From NCBI GenBank assembly GCA_039621445.1, contig CP154956.1, positions 11,283,443 through 11,347,442 of the forward strand: DNA of 64,000 nucleotides, written 5' to 3'. Of the stretch, positions 42,890 to 55,419 are shown piece by piece. Both the position numbers and the translations under genes were made by a program. Within the stretch, counting starts at the first letter, position 1. Every line of letters starts with the position of its first letter. The notes below the pieces were generated by a model. That model was not told where the DNA came from. It searched no databases and saw only the letters and a list, made by a program, of their open reading frames with translations. This DNA is from Euglena gracilis. Taxonomy: Eukaryota; Euglenida; Euglenophyceae; Euglenales.

Positions 42890-43040
42890 AAAAAAAAAAG
42901 CGCACCCCCCCCCCCGCCGCCGAAGGCGGCAGTCCGCCACAAGCGCACCCCCCGTTTTGATGGGATTTCTAAGGAAATCAACAAAAAATTGTGCAGGGTT
43001 CAAATAGAAGCGCACCCCCCGCTGCCGGAGGCGGCGGTCC
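42890..43040. repeat. AAGCGCACCCCC-GCCGCCGAAGGCGGC repeats
   Basis: Two copies of an AGCGCACCCCC unit with a GCCG(C/G)AGGCGGC hairpin (42900-42935, 43010-43035). 42400-43430 otherwise has no supported exon. Confidence 0.6.
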
Positions 43041-43469
43041 GCTATTCCCGTGCTTTTATTAAGGAGGGTTAGATGTTTAGGGTTTATTAGGGGGTTGGAT
43101 GCACAAAGAACTTTTGCAGGATTCAGAAAAACCCCCTCCTGGGGACCTGGAGAGCTGTGTGTGAATGCATTTTCCTCAAGGTTTAAGGTGTGAGCCAGCA
43201 GCAATGGCGAAAGTCCCCTTGGAGTGAAATCACATCAACCTGACAATGGCGGCAGATTTTGAACCGTGGCGGCCAAGGCCAGGTCAGGGGCCACAGGGGC
43301 CGTTTCGTTAACTGAGGCAAAGGGTATACACAACAAAACCGTGAATTGAAGGAGAAAGGTTCCCCGAAAATTACAAAATTCATGGGAAAGAAAACGCAGT
43401 TTTTTTTAATGAAAATGTGGGGGTTTTTTATAATGCATACGCATATACATCATACACATATATATAAAT

Positions 43470-43680
43470 TATTATTGTGAAAAGATTATATATTATTAAA
43501 TTTTTATTATATTTTATTATATATATTATATTATATGTACAATAATATATAATATATATTTGTATTATATTATTATTATTATTATTATTATTATATTATA
43601 TATTATATGTTATCATTATTTTGTTATATATAACATTAATATTATATAAAACATTTCATATAAAAAATATAAGCATTTTT
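43470..43680. repeat. TAT/TATA low complexity
   Basis: AT-rich, with (ATT)n at 43575-43600. Confidence 0.85.
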
Positions 43681-43689
43681 TACAAAAAA

Positions 43690-43970
43690 ATTTAAAAGAA
43701 ACAAAGTCTGTCAAGTCCTGCAATGTGCGTTCCGGCTGCAGGCTCAATCCTGACCTGGACGTGACATCAAAATTCGACGCAATCTCCGATCTTCGTGCCC
43801 CGGGAGAAGGAGCTGGGCTCGGCACAGGTTGTGCCACCAAACCCGTGAAATGTGTCCCCTCAATAATCGCGAAGGGCACCACTTCAAAACCTGGAGGAAT
43901 GTTAATTATGGCCAGCACATCATTCGCATATTTGTGCCCGGGAGCACTTGTGGAGCACTTGGGGGGGGGG
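43690..43970 (-). CDS. Ambiguous coding-like segment
   Basis: Both strands are open. Minus reads KYANDVLAIINIPPGFEVV then PFAIIEGTHFTGLVAQPV; plus reads LNPDLDVTSKFDAISDLRA then PGEGAGLGTGCATKPVK after GCTGCAG. The minus reading looks more protein-like. No partner in copy A. I cannot decide between them. Confidence 0.3.
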
Positions 43971-44342
43971 GGCTCCCCCTTTTTCCAAAACACCCCGCTG
44001 AATTTTTACAATAATCATCTCCGAATGTAATTTATTTGGTGTTTTAGATGGCGTACACGTTTTCATTTGGTATGTACAGCAAAAACAAACAACCTAAGTT
44101 TCCCAAACATTAATCACTAGTCACAAACACGAATTAACAATCCCCCCGGCAGGGGTTTTTCTCCAGCCGGAGTGCACCCCACCCCACACCCCACAGCCAC
44201 CTTTTTCCCGATATTATTCCGTGATATTTTGGTTGGAGACCCATTTTTTGTTGCAAATCTGAGTAATCGACCCTAGCCCCCCCCCCCCCAAGGATTCTAA
44301 TGGATGTCCGAATAATAAACCCTCCCATTTAACTGTGCGGTG

Positions 44343-44492
44343 CCAAGCACCTATGCCGACCGCACCCGACCCAGCCGACCGCTGCCGACCGCACCCGACC
44401 GCAGCTTTGGTGACTGTCATAGGTAGGGTGCCGACCGCTGCCGACGGCACCCGACCCAGCCGACCGCAGCCGACCGCAGCCGACCGCAGATT
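44343..44492. repeat. CCGACCGC(A/T) tandem repeat
   Basis: Imperfect tandem units of GCCGACCGCACCCGACC, about 14 copies of the CCGACC core, with one break at 44403-44425. Confidence 0.9.
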
Positions 44493-44797
44493 TTTTTCCC
44501 CAGGTCCACATTTATTGTCACATGACAGTGAGTAAGTGGATTTTTTTGCAAGGCTTGTGAAGTTGATGCTTTTCTGGGCAAGCATTGCCACACAATGATT
44601 GGATTTTCTCCTTTGAGAGGCTTGATGCTTGTCTTTCATGGCATTGCAGTTAAATTACAAGCTTCTTTGCAAGCTTCTTTTCAACCCGAACCTCCCCAGG
44701 AGGGGGTGGGCAGGCTTCGATATAAGGAGGCCGTGCGGGGTTCAGGTTGGGGTGTCCCCCCTCCTTGTACCGGATTTTTTTGCCCATCCAGACTCAG

Positions 44798-44921
44798 GTG
44801 GCTCGCCCTGGCACTAATCGCGCTGGCGGTCCACCTGGCCTCGCACCCGACCACCTACCTGCGCTCCGTATTCGCCGCCCTGCGAGTGCTACGGCCCATC
44901 CCGGCCCACCTGGCCAGGCGG
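44798..44921 (+). CDS. Copy B exon block f
   Basis: After GACTCAG the frame reads LALALIALAVHLASHPTTY then LRSVFAALRVLRPIPAHLA. Partner of 20808-20907. The upstream 44710-44790 has a CAGGCTTCGATATAAGGAGG end like that of the element at 7663. Confidence 0.85.
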
Positions 44922-44999
44922 TGATTTGTTTTCCCTAACCTAAATGACGGTTTCACCCCCTCCCCGTTTACATTTCCAATGGTGGGCGCGTCTCGCCCC

Positions 45000-47590
45000 G
45001 GACCCACCCACCCACCCACCCCCCTACCAAAAAAAAGTCACCCACCAAAAAAAAAGTCAATCACTCTAAAAAAAAACCGTCACCCCTTGGGATGTCGGCC
45101 AGTGTTGTATGGTCGGTACCCACCCCCCAGGGAGCGCGGGGGAGGGGGGTCACCAAAGTCAAAAAAAAATGCCTGAGCATGGCTTTTCCTTTGAGCGGGA
45201 CATAAATGCCCCCCCTTCCCGGGAAACTGTCACCTGTCAGGTTAGCCAGTACCGGGGTACATGACAGGTCCCCATGAAGGCCTGGTGGGGGGGGGGGTCG
45301 GACCCCCCCCCACCTCCCGGTGGGGGTGGATCCGACCCCCCCCCACCATTGCACCGGCTCAAATAAAATTCCATTGGCGCCGATAACCTGAATACCGGCG
45401 CCCTCGGAAATGCGGGAAGGCGTGGTGGGGGGGTCGCCCCCCCCAACCACCACCCATGGGTATTCTCGTACAGCCATGGGGGGGGGGGGTGATTCTAAAT
45501 CTCATACAGCAGTGCCGGAAGGGGAGCAAAGCTGCACCAATGGGGTGAACCCTTGCACCTTCACCTCTCACAAGGCCCAGAGGGGATGAAACGATTGCAC
45601 CTTTTCCCCTTTCCAAGCACCAGAGAAAGAGCCAGTGGGACGCACGGGTCAGTGGGATCGGGGGGGGGGGGGGCAGGGGATTTTATATTATTTTATATAT
45701 TATTATATAAATAATATATAAATATATAAATAATATATAAAATATATAAATAATATATTTTATATATTCATTTTATATCAAACCCAAAATCAAATCGCCA
45801 AAATGCCTGAGTTTTGGCAATGTTCAAAAGACATCAAAAAAATTAATTTCTTACGTTCTTCTATTTGGTCCCGGAGTCCCGGGTGTGGCTTTCAGCGCGA
45901 AGTGCCGAAATTTTTTGGGAAATGGCCTTAGACGTCCCAATCCAAGCCAATTTTGGTGGTCCCCCCCCCTGGGAGGTCACGCACCGGGTTGGCGGGTGGG
46001 GGGGGCAGGCAAGACCCCCCCCCCCGGGTCTTGCCTGCCCCCCCCCTTGACCAGGGGGTCCGGACCACCCCCCCCTAAAACCCCCAATTAGAAGCCCCCC
46101 GGGGCTACTATTCAGTCATTCTGCGGAAAACACGAGGGGGGTGGGGCTTCTAATTGGGTACCCTTTGTCTAAAGGAAAAACCTTCGGCCGGCGGGCGATC
46201 CGGGGATCGAATCATCTTCCAAATTTTAAAAATTGCAAGGCACATTTTTCGAGTTTTCGGTTGATGGGCCATGTCTCAAGGATGCCAAATATATATTTTC
46301 CCGATGTCGACCTGTTTTCGTAGAGATTTGTCCAGTTTTTCACCATTCTTCGAAAAAATTTTCGTCAATTTTTTCGGCCGGCTTGGTCGGGGGGGGGGGC
46401 CTGTTATTTGGATTTTTGGCGTGAAACCCAAAGGGGGGGGGGGGGGCTTCTATTTGGGGGGGGTGTTATTTGGGGGGGGGGGCTTCTAATTTTCTAATTG
46501 GGGGGGGGGTTACTTGCAGAAGTGGTCCGGACCGACACCAGTTGGGTACCCGGGACCTCCTTCCCCCCCCCCAAAAAAGGTCAATTCTTCGTTCCAGCGC
46601 TTCGTGCCGAAAAAAAATTTCAGTTTGAGAAATTTTTGCCCAAAAAAAGTGCTCAAAAGGGTTTGGCCATTTCGGGGGGGGGGGGGGGAATTTTTTTGAC
46701 CTGGGGTTTTGCGCCGGCCCGAAGATCGGTCACCTGTTAAAGTGTTTAGGTGGGGGGGGGTCCCCCCACCCCCTGGATTTGAGGGGGGGTTCGACCCCCC
46801 CACCTGCCTTTATCTTGAAGCCTGGGGGGGGGGGGGGGGGGCCACTCCCTGGCGCCCAAGGTGCTGGACCCCAAAACTGATCCCCAAAAGTGGGTCCCCC
46901 TTGGGGGCCAGGGAGTGGGTGCGTGGGTCCGGACCCTCCCTCCCCCTCCCCCGCCCCAGGTGCAAAAACTTTTTTTTCTGGCTGTGCACAACGCGGTCTT
47001 TTCGAAGGCGAATCAAACAATGGTATTTCCGTGTTTGTGCGCCAATGGTTTCGCCGGTTTCTTTTCAGCGTTTTCACAGGAACTTTGCCCGGGCCGGCTC
47101 GGGCTGGGACCTCCCAACCCCCCCCCCCCTTGGGGGGCACCCGTAGCTCAGAAGGACTTGTCCATATGCTCAGGGGATGGGGCGAGCCATTTCTACCCCC
47201 CCCCCCGGCTGTGGGGCCAATTTGATCCCTCCGCCCCCCCCCACAAAAAATTTGCCCCCCAGCCCGATGGGGCCGACATCCCCCCCCCCCTTTCTGAGGC
47301 ATTTGGTCTTGGCGGCGTGTTGGCCCACCCCCTCCCTGGCCATTGGGTCAACATCCCCCCCCCCACGACGTTGGCCCCCCGGCCAGTTGGGGCCAACTTG
47401 GCCCGGGCCAATGCCAACGAGCCAGGCCCCCCAGGGAAACTGTCATGCCTGGGAACCTGTCAGGGTCCCCGGTGCCGGCCAACCTGTCAGTATAGGAAGT
47501 TGTCAGGGTCCCCGGTACTGGCCAACCTGTCAGGGTCCCCGGTGCCGGCCAACCTGTCAGGTGACAGTTTCATCGGGGGGGGGGGGGCGT
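45000..47590. other. Copy B intron region f-g
   Basis: A dense mosaic of C-run/G-run foldbacks (45210-45500, 45955-46080, 46380-46800, 46820-47400), an AT run (45675-45770) and a GGGAAACTGTCA foldback at 47425-47592. Contains GCGC hairpin cores at 45895 and 46600. No exon supported. Confidence 0.6.
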
Positions 47591-47592
47591 AG

Positions 47593-47750
47593 GTGACAAA
47601 CCCGGGCCTGGCGCCGTGGCTGACCTACTTCCACGCGGCCCGCCGCCGGGCGATCCTGCGCGCGCTGCGGCCGGAGAACGTCACCGCCCACGTGCTCGGG
47701 GTCCGCGACTGGGCCGCGGGCTTAGCGACCCCCCTGGTCATTGCTCGCAG
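47593..47750 (+). CDS. Copy B exon block g
   Basis: After CGTAG the frame reads NPGLAPWLTYFHAARRRAIL, RALRPENVTAHVLGVRDW, AAGLATPLVIAR and ends at CGCAG|GTCTGTG. It corresponds to two copy A exons (21597 and 23771), so it lacks that intron. Confidence 0.85.
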
Positions 47751-47930
47751 GTCTGTGAATACCAAGATTTCTTTCATTAATATATTTAATTATTTTATTA
47801 TTCAATGAAATTTGTTTAATTAATTACATAAAATATTTATGAAAGTTGATAATAAATGATTTATTGTTTTTTGTTTGTTTATTTGTTTATTTAAATAAGG
47901 AAATTTAGTAAGATATTTTAATTTTATCAG

Positions 47931-48012
47931 CCCATTCTCCATGGCCCACCACCAACAAGGGACTGGACATCGGGCCTTTCTTTGCAGTTCTGTGGCAGAT
48001 CATGCATTGTAA
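47931..48012 (+). CDS. Copy B exon block h
   Basis: After TTATCAG at 47930 it reads SPWPTTNKGLDIGPFF then AVLWQIMHC. Ends TGTAA|GTACGC; with the acceptor CGGCAG|GTACGAG at 48650 this is a GT-AG intron that joins to give CKYEYILKFH. Partner of 23871-23961. Confidence 0.9.
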
Positions 48013-48649
48013 GTACGCACAGGAGCCAGTCTGCGTCGGTGACCGAATTGGTGGAGAATGTTTTCCGGAGCTTCCCCAGTTATTTTCGAAGGTCCGGGAC
48101 CGAACTCGATTTTGTCATTGTCATACATTGGCACATCCACCGTGATTTTGCCAAAACCAAGGCATGATTCATTTGGATACTATGGAATTTCCCAAGTACC
48201 CTGCTACTTCCACCCCTTGTCCTTGACACAGCTGGTCCATGACGCACACCCCGTGTCAACCGCATTTTCCCGTGTTTTGGCGTGGACAGGGGGGGAATGT
48301 GATCAGTTGCAGGCCGATGGTGTGGCCGTGAAAGACGGTCGAAAATGAAGAAAGGAACTCGGGTAAAAAATCCAATCAGAAGATAAAATATTGTCCTGCG
48401 ATCTCAGGAGCATTCCCACCATGGCACAATTTTTGCGATCAGCTTCTTCGTTGAAAATGGACCTCTGCATATGTGTGTGTGTGTATGTGTGTGACCCCAG
48501 AAGCAGATGGGAAACGGACAGGATGGCAGAAGAAACCAGCTGCCATCTTTCAACAGTTGGCTTGGTTGTCGGGGACATATTTACCCCTCGATTTACTGTT
48601 ACCCTTTGGCTGGTCCTCCTCGGTGCAGCCCACTTGCCCCTGCCGGCAG

Positions 48650-48748
48650 GTACGAGTATATCCTGAAGTTCCATTTCAAGTCCAACGAGGCCGACCACAT
48701 GGCCCGGCAGGCCGCCATGATCTTTCACATCTCGACCTTCCTGAGCAG
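48650..48748 (+). CDS. Copy B exon block i (LKFHFKSN block)
   Basis: Reads YEYILKFHFKSNEADHMARQ then AAMIFHISTFLS, ending at AGCAG|GCTGCG (GC donor, as in copy A). Partner of 24914-25012. Confidence 0.9.
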
Positions 48749-48787
48749 GCTGCGGTGCCCTTTGCTTGAATTACGCCTACTCTGATA

Positions 48788-49377
<590 letters not shown>

Positions 49378-49599
49378 TGTACTCTGGGATACTGTGTTTG
49401 TGAAAACTGCTCAGGAAGGTTCGCTGGAGGGGACTTTTCCTGCTTCAGCATGAATCATATTGTTTTGGTTTTCATTTTACATGATTTGCGGTTTTGATAT
49501 CGCCAAAAAGGAAATTGTTATGCCCAGGGTGGAGTAATGGTCACTACTGACCGACGTGCAGGTGAAAGTTTGAGTTGGAAGTTGTTCAAAGGGGGGGCA

Positions 49600-50590
49600 T
49601 GCCCAGGTCCCTGATATTTGCCGACCTGCCAGGTAACAGTTTCTTGGGTACACAAATTGCGATGCTAAAATAATTGACCACACGTTGCCAGGGTTGTGTT
49701 TGTACCTTCCCCCTCTGGCGATAATGGGGTATGTTTGATCCACGTGGTCAGGGGTAACCTTGTATGATTTGACCTGCCACCAGGCATAATTTTTTAAGAC
49801 CAAAATTCTCAAACTTTTAAGGTTTTAAGGCGTTTTCAAAAGGTTTTCTAAGCATATTGGATGGCACAGCATCACCAGAATGTTGCAGGAAATACCCCCC
49901 CGCCCCCACCGTGGGTTTTAGGTGGACAGACAATGTTCCAGCGATGCCAGAAATTTTTTTTGCCTGGAGTTGGTCAAGATTTTGCGACTTTTTTTTTTGC
50001 TCGAAATCCGAAAAAATTTCCAGGAACAATTTTCTAAGGTTTTTGAAGGCATTTCGGCCAAAACTTTTTCTGGGGTTTTTTAAAGGTTTTTTTAAGGCGC
50101 CTTAAAAAATAATGACTGTACTGTACACCACGCTTTTTTTGTTAAAATAAAACGTGGCATTAAAAAAAACCTTGTTCGCGTTGACTTTGAGACCCCTCTG
50201 TGTATGGGCCTTTTACAGGCCCTTAAACGGTGCGGTTCAGGTTGGACCCCGGGGGGTCGGCCACTCAGGAAACCGGCCACTTTCCAGTCACTTTGGGCCA
50301 TTTTAGGCCAAAAAGTTTGAGTGACCCCGGCGCCGCAGGCACCGGGTCACTCAAACCGCTTTTGCCCACCCCTCGCCGACCCCCTCTCCCGGAGGGGGGA
50401 GGGGGTTTGGGCCCAAAAACCCAGTCACTCTGAACAAAACCAGTCAGTCACCCCCCCGGGGGGGGGGTCGGCCAGTGCTGAAGCAATTGTCTGGACTGGG
50501 ACGTCAGCTTTTGTGGGGGGGGGGTAGTGACTGACTGGTGTTTTGAAAAGTGGAGTGCCCCCGTGGGGGGGGGGGGTCGGTAAAAAACTG
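49600..50590. repeat. Foldback-rich spacer
   Basis: GACAGTTTC-like fragment at 49605-49655, GCGCC hairpin at 50330, and a pair of CCAGTCAGTCACC / GTGACTGACTGG ends at 50440-50540 with a C/G stem. No exon. Confidence 0.55.
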
Positions 50591-50601
50591 CATGCCCCAT
50601 T

Positions 50602-50730
50602 CGGTTGGCAGCCCCGGGTGGAGCGCGCCACGGCCTGGGGTTGCTCACCGCAGTGACGACCCTCGACAACCGGACCAGCTGGGCAGCCATCTGGTGGGGG
50701 TCCTGCGTCCGGGAACCGGGCGGAGGGCGC
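50602..50730 (+). CDS. Copy B exon block j
   Basis: Reads HGLGLLTAVTTLDNRTSW then AAIWWGSCVREPGGG. Partner of 26164-26235; continues further right than copy A. Borders approximate. Confidence 0.75.
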
Positions 50731-51496
50731 CTTCTCCTTTTTTTTTTTGAGAAAATGATCTGTTTCCCCCGTACCAGCTGTCCCGAAATCACAACTTTGA
50801 CATTTTGACGTTTTTGGTGTTGAATCGTCATGGCTACGCATTGATATGAAGACGTATGAGACATGCGTTCAGACATAACACTCATGTTTTCTTGTGTCTT
50901 TTGACCAAATTTTTGATTGTCTCAGTTAAGAAACAGTGTCAATTCAATTGCACGTTTCATTGACTTTGGATTTTTCATTCTGACTCAATTCATCAATTCT
51001 TTGCGAAGTTTGTGGTGATTTAGTTTCTGACCACTCCAGCATTTCCGGCTACTCCAACATGGTCCGGGGAAAGCACCTTTTGCTAAAATGCCCCCAAAAA
51101 TGGCTGTTGCTTAAAAACGGCTTAAAGCGTGAGAATTGTGGATTAGACAGCTGCAAATGTTTGGTTGCTTTATTTCATTGTCAGCTCCTCTTTTAGTTGA
51201 TTTGTTTTAGGATAAGTTTGGCTTGTATGCAAGAAGCGTTAACCGTGGCTGATTGACCAGTCCAAGGCAGGGAGGGGGGCATATGGTATTTTTTCTCTGG
51301 TGTTGTGGGAAACGGGCTCTTGGGTTCAAGAATTTCCCCGGGCCTAAAACCGACGAACCTAGAATTGTAACTTAAATTGAGACTTTGCTTTGGAGCATCG
51401 GCATTTTCTGGTGTTCCCCTCTCCATTCCAGGACGTGCAATTTTGAAAGCCCAAGGCAGGTGGTTGGTCGTGGAAAAATCCGCAGGTCAGTGAGGG

Positions 51497-51597
51497 TAAA
51501 CCCCCCCAAATAACACACCCCCCCCCCCCGGGGGGCCCCAGTTCGGGTGCCCAAATAACACACCGGGGGGGGGGGTGTTATTTGGGGGGGGGGGGGT
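51497..51597. mobile_element. AATAACACACCCC foldback
   Basis: CCCCAAATAACACACCCC...CAAATAACACACCGGGGG then GGTGTTATTTGGGG. A clear inverted-repeat copy of the AATAATACCCC family, directly upstream of exon k. 50740-51490 no exon supported. Confidence 0.7.
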
Positions 51598-51604
51598 AGA
51601 TGCA

Positions 51605-51710
51605 GGCCCCCCCACGCACCCCCACATCCCAGATGACCGGCAGCTGGTCGTGTTCAAGGGCAGCGAGTTCTTCCTGGGGATCAACAGCGATGCGGAGCAG
51701 GCCGCCCCCA
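51605..51710 (+). CDS. Copy B exon block k
   Basis: After GATGCAG the frame reads PHIPDDRQLVVFKGSEFF then LGINSDAEQAAPNSG. Partner of 27340-27475. Confidence 0.75.
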
Positions 51711-51747
51711 ATTCCGGGCATGTTCACCGATAATAATCATGAAAAAT

Positions 51748-52130
51748 GAGCAAACCCCCCCACTTATAACCCCCCCGGGGTCAGAGGATCCTGTTTGGGG
51801 GTCGGTCCTGAGGGAGGAGGCTCACCAGTGGGGTTATAAGTTGAAGCTCAATGTGTGACGAAAAAAGAGGTCCAAAAAGCCACCTATTTTTGCACCAAGG
51901 GATTAAACCAAGGTATTTGGGGCATTTTATTGGTTTTTGCCAACATCTTGGTATGCCAACACAAAGTGGTATGCCCTCCGCACCTGTTTTCTTTTTTTCG
52001 GCACAACGTGTGATTTTGAGCACTTTTTTGCCTTTTGCTTCTTCTTTATTTTTCCCTCTGGTGGGGTTATAAGTTGTGGTTTGATGGTTGGGCCTGGGGG
52101 GTTACAGGATAGGGGGTTATAAGTGGGGGC
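51748..52130. mobile_element. TTATAACCCCCC element
   Basis: CTTATAACCCCCCC at 51754, GGGTTATAAG at 51830, 52062 and 52112: several opposed ends of a C/G foldback family over 380 bp. 52135-52860 has a CA microsatellite (52663-52710) and no supported exon. Confidence 0.5.
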
Positions 52131-52660
52131 TATGTTATTATTATTGATAATGACCATTGGCCATCTTATGGTTTTTCCTCAAATTTGTGACCATTCTAAT
52201 TTCAATGGTATTGCGTTAATTCCAATGGTTGTTGTAATCATAATGAATTCAAAGGATTGGATTTAGAAGCAGACAAGGTGGGCTTGGATTCAGCATAAGT
52301 TTCTGCTAATACAAAATCTGGATAACCCTACCCCGAATTCCGATCCTAACCCAAACTCATAAAATCACCCGAAATGGAAGAATCGAAGTTGGCCTCGAAA
52401 TTGAGATCCCCACACCCACACTGCAGCACGGGTGAGTTTGTTGACGTTGCCGTGTGGCCGATTCATTGTGATTCACGTGATTCTGTCGCCTCCGAAGCTT
52501 GACCCTAATAGAAGCACGGGGCCATACGGCCGCAGGGTCCAGTGTGCACCCCAACGTTGTGATAGTGATTCCGACAATCTCGACGCAGAATCAGGCAGAT
52601 TGGATCCAAATGGAGCCGATTTCTAAAATACACGTTTTCAAACCATCACATCCACACACA

Positions 52661-52710
<50 letters not shown>

Positions 52711-52869
52711 TATATGCCATATACAAGTAAATGAGAGTATGCACATATTACTCAGCGAAATATGGCATACCTCAAAAACCCGTATTTCCTCCCATATACA
52801 ACGACCGGAGGACAGACAATCCCTCTCCCCCAACTAGGGATGGGTCTTTGGACATGAGGAAAAAAAAGT

Positions 52870-52972
52870 GCCCCGGGCTGCCTGGGCCTATGAGTGAATT
52901 GTCGGAGACGTTGGCCCTCCCATGGTCCAACAAGATCATCGTCGGCACGGTGTTTCTGGGCCGCCTAAAGAC
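52870..52972 (+). CDS. Copy B exon block l
   Basis: Reads PGLPGPMSELSETLALPW then SNKIIVGTVFLGRLK. Partner of 28545-28645. Confidence 0.8.
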
Positions 52973-53323
52973 AGGCGGGTGTGGACTCTCCCGACGCTTA
53001 CATGCGTGTGCGCGTGTGCACATAGATGCTGTGCCAATGATGTGTTGATATTTAAAACAATGTTGATATGATAATGCTGTGTTGATGTATATAACAATGT
53101 TGATATGATAATGCTGTGCCAAAGATGTGTGTGCCAATGCGCAAACAAAAACGGCCATGCAATGTTTGCTCCATGCGTACACACCCCGCAAATGATGCAC
53201 CCTTGTTTAATCCCATCAGAGGGAGTCTCTTTCATCACACCCGACACTCACCCAAAGCACTACCTTTTCATTTACATTGCAAGCAAACATCCTGAACCCA
53301 ATTGATTCCCTTGGGAGAGCTAA

Positions 53324-53573
53324 TACCTACCCCTCCCCCAGGAAACTGTCATGCCCGAGAACCTGTTAGGGTCCCGCCCGGGAAACTGTCAGGGTCCCCG
53401 GTACTGGCCAACCTGTCAGGGTCATTTTTCATTGACTTTCCCTTGAAATGCCCTACCCGGGAAACTGTCAGGGTCCCTGGTACCGGCCAACCTGTCATGA
53501 TAGGAAGTTGTCAGGGTCCCTGGTACTGGCCAACCTGTCAGGTGACAGTTTCCTGGGGGGGGGGGGGTAGGTA
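53324..53573. mobile_element. TACCTACCCC...GGGGTAGGTA foldback, 250 bp
   Basis: Ends TACCTACCCCTCCCC and GGGGGGTAGGTA, with GGAAACTGTCA / TGACAGTTTCC just inside and three internal AACCTGTCAGGGTCCC units. Best long member of its family. 52980-53320 has TGTTGATATGATAATGC tandem copies; no exon. Confidence 0.75.
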
Positions 53574-53826
53574 CCAACCAAAAGCTTGCTTAGGTTTCCA
53601 AACTGCAGCGATCCAAAAAAAATATCGTTTGTGCAACATTGTGTTTCCCGTTTCTGCGCCATTTTTTGTTTCGCAGTTTTCCGTTGTCACGTTCCGTACC
53701 GAATGAATTGCACGGCCATATGGTGGGGGCTTTTCCTCCACGCCCCATCTCCCTGGAGATGGGGCATTGACCCTCCCCCCGCCACGAGGCCTTCCCTTGA
53801 CCCCCCCCACACACGGCTGACGGCAG

Positions 53827-53889
53827 GCGTTCACCACCTGGTTCCGGAACAGCGACGTGGTGTGGCGGTTCTACATGCAGCTCGCCCAG
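53827..53889 (+). CDS. Copy B exon block m, first part
   Basis: After GACGGCAG the frame reads AFTTWFRNSDVVWRFYMQL and ends near GCCCAG|GCTGCC. Partner of the left part of 29643-29733. Confidence 0.8.
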
Positions 53890-54089
53890 GCTGCCGTCCC
53901 GTCCCTTGGTGAACCCCGAAACCCGCGACTGGTCCCCAAACGTCCATTTGGGTTTCTCACTGTCCACGTTCGAACAATGCTGCCCGGCAGATGGCCAAGT
54001 TCTGTGACCTGTCGGGTGATGGGCCCCGCACGGGTCCCAGTCAGTGTTGTAACCGCATGGGAACAATTTAGGTCCACATGGTTGTTGGG

Positions 54090-54345
54090 TCAGTTGACCC
54101 CCCCCCCCGGGGGGTGACTGCTTATTCAGAGCGATTGGCGTTGTTTTGTTTCAAACCCCCTCCCCGACCCTTGAAAGTGATCCGGCACCGAAGGAATATT
54201 CCGGAATTTTTTTTTCGCGATCTGTGGTCAGTTTTTTTCCCCTTGGATTCCAGGGTGGCCACCCCCCCCCCCTGGAGGGGTGGTGACTGACTGGTTCCCC
54301 CCCCCAAAAAGTGACTGACTTTGGAAGGGTGGATGTGACCCCCCC
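54090..54345. mobile_element. GTGACTGACTGG foldback
   Basis: GGGGGGTGACTGC...GGTGGTGACTGACTGGTTCCCC and AAAGTGACTGACTTTGG around a C/G stem. Related copies at 24700, 50440 and 57700-57985. 54350-55360 AT-rich plus C/G stems; no exon. Confidence 0.5.
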
Positions 54346-55375
54346 TGGGTCAGTAAAAAAGAAAATCACCCCCAGTCAGATGCGTTCTTTGGAGACGACG
54401 TTGGATATCCATGAGTGTGGGAATAGTTGCATGATTTTATTTTTACTTTGCAAAAAAAAAATGCACAAAAATGACCAAAAATGGTAAGAGCCACGATAAA
54501 ATGGCTCGAGATAAAGAGCTGATGGTCCCAGAAAAACACTTACAAATTACCCAAAATGGCAAATATTGGCATAATTTTCTTTATTAAACGGCTTTACATC
54601 GAGCAAGATTGTGACACATGGCCAATAATGCCAATATGTTGGCTAAGATTTGCCAACCATGGTCAAAAATGGTAAAAAGTGACAAAGAAAGAATCAGTCA
54701 AAAGGCCAAAAACAGCTTAAAATGCCCATATGCCCCCAATTTATGGCAAAATTTTGCTGCCCTCCCCCCCCCTTGTCCAACGACCTCCCACCCCCTGGTT
54801 GGAGATCAACATTGGCTGTTTTAGCCTCCACTCCCCTGGTTGGAGATGAACATTGGTGGTCATTGGACAACTGGGGAGGTATGACAGGTTTGTCAGAGAC
54901 CGATCAATTGGCATACAAACACCGCTTTTTTCTGAAAAGGAAGCAGAATTGTCTAAAGAATATTTTCCTCCATCTTCAAAAAGGTGGATGTCTTCCTGAA
55001 GGAAAAGTATTCGGTGGAACCCCACCTTTTGGCAGACTGCATAATTTCCTAACCTTCGGCATAACCCCGAAAGTGATCTTCTGAGCTCCCCTTCCCCTGC
55101 CATTTGAGGATTGGGTGGCGGGCCGAAACCACCTCCCCCCCCCCCTTGTCCTTGATATCGCTTGTCCATGCCACCCTCCCCGCGTCGCCACACGTGTACC
55201 CAAAATGCCCGATGTCCCAATATGCGGTGTGTATGTCAAATCGTGTCACACTCCCCGTGCCAACCACACTTTCCCCGTATTTTGGCGTGTTAAGCACCAA
55301 GGACTGCGGGGGGGGGGGGGGGGGTAGAACCCCTTCCCCCACAGTTTGCTTCTCCAAAGCACGGATGGCCTGCAG

Positions 55376-55410
55376 CCACAGACATCGATGGCCTGGAATG
55401 GCGGCCAGAG
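55376..55410 (+). CDS. Copy B exon block m, second part
   Basis: After TGCAG the frame reads ATDIDGLEWRPE. Matches TDIDGLDWRAG, which in copy A is part of one uninterrupted exon. So copy B has a 1.5 kb intron here. Splice borders not resolved. Confidence 0.65.
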
Positions 55411-55419
55411 CAAACTGTT

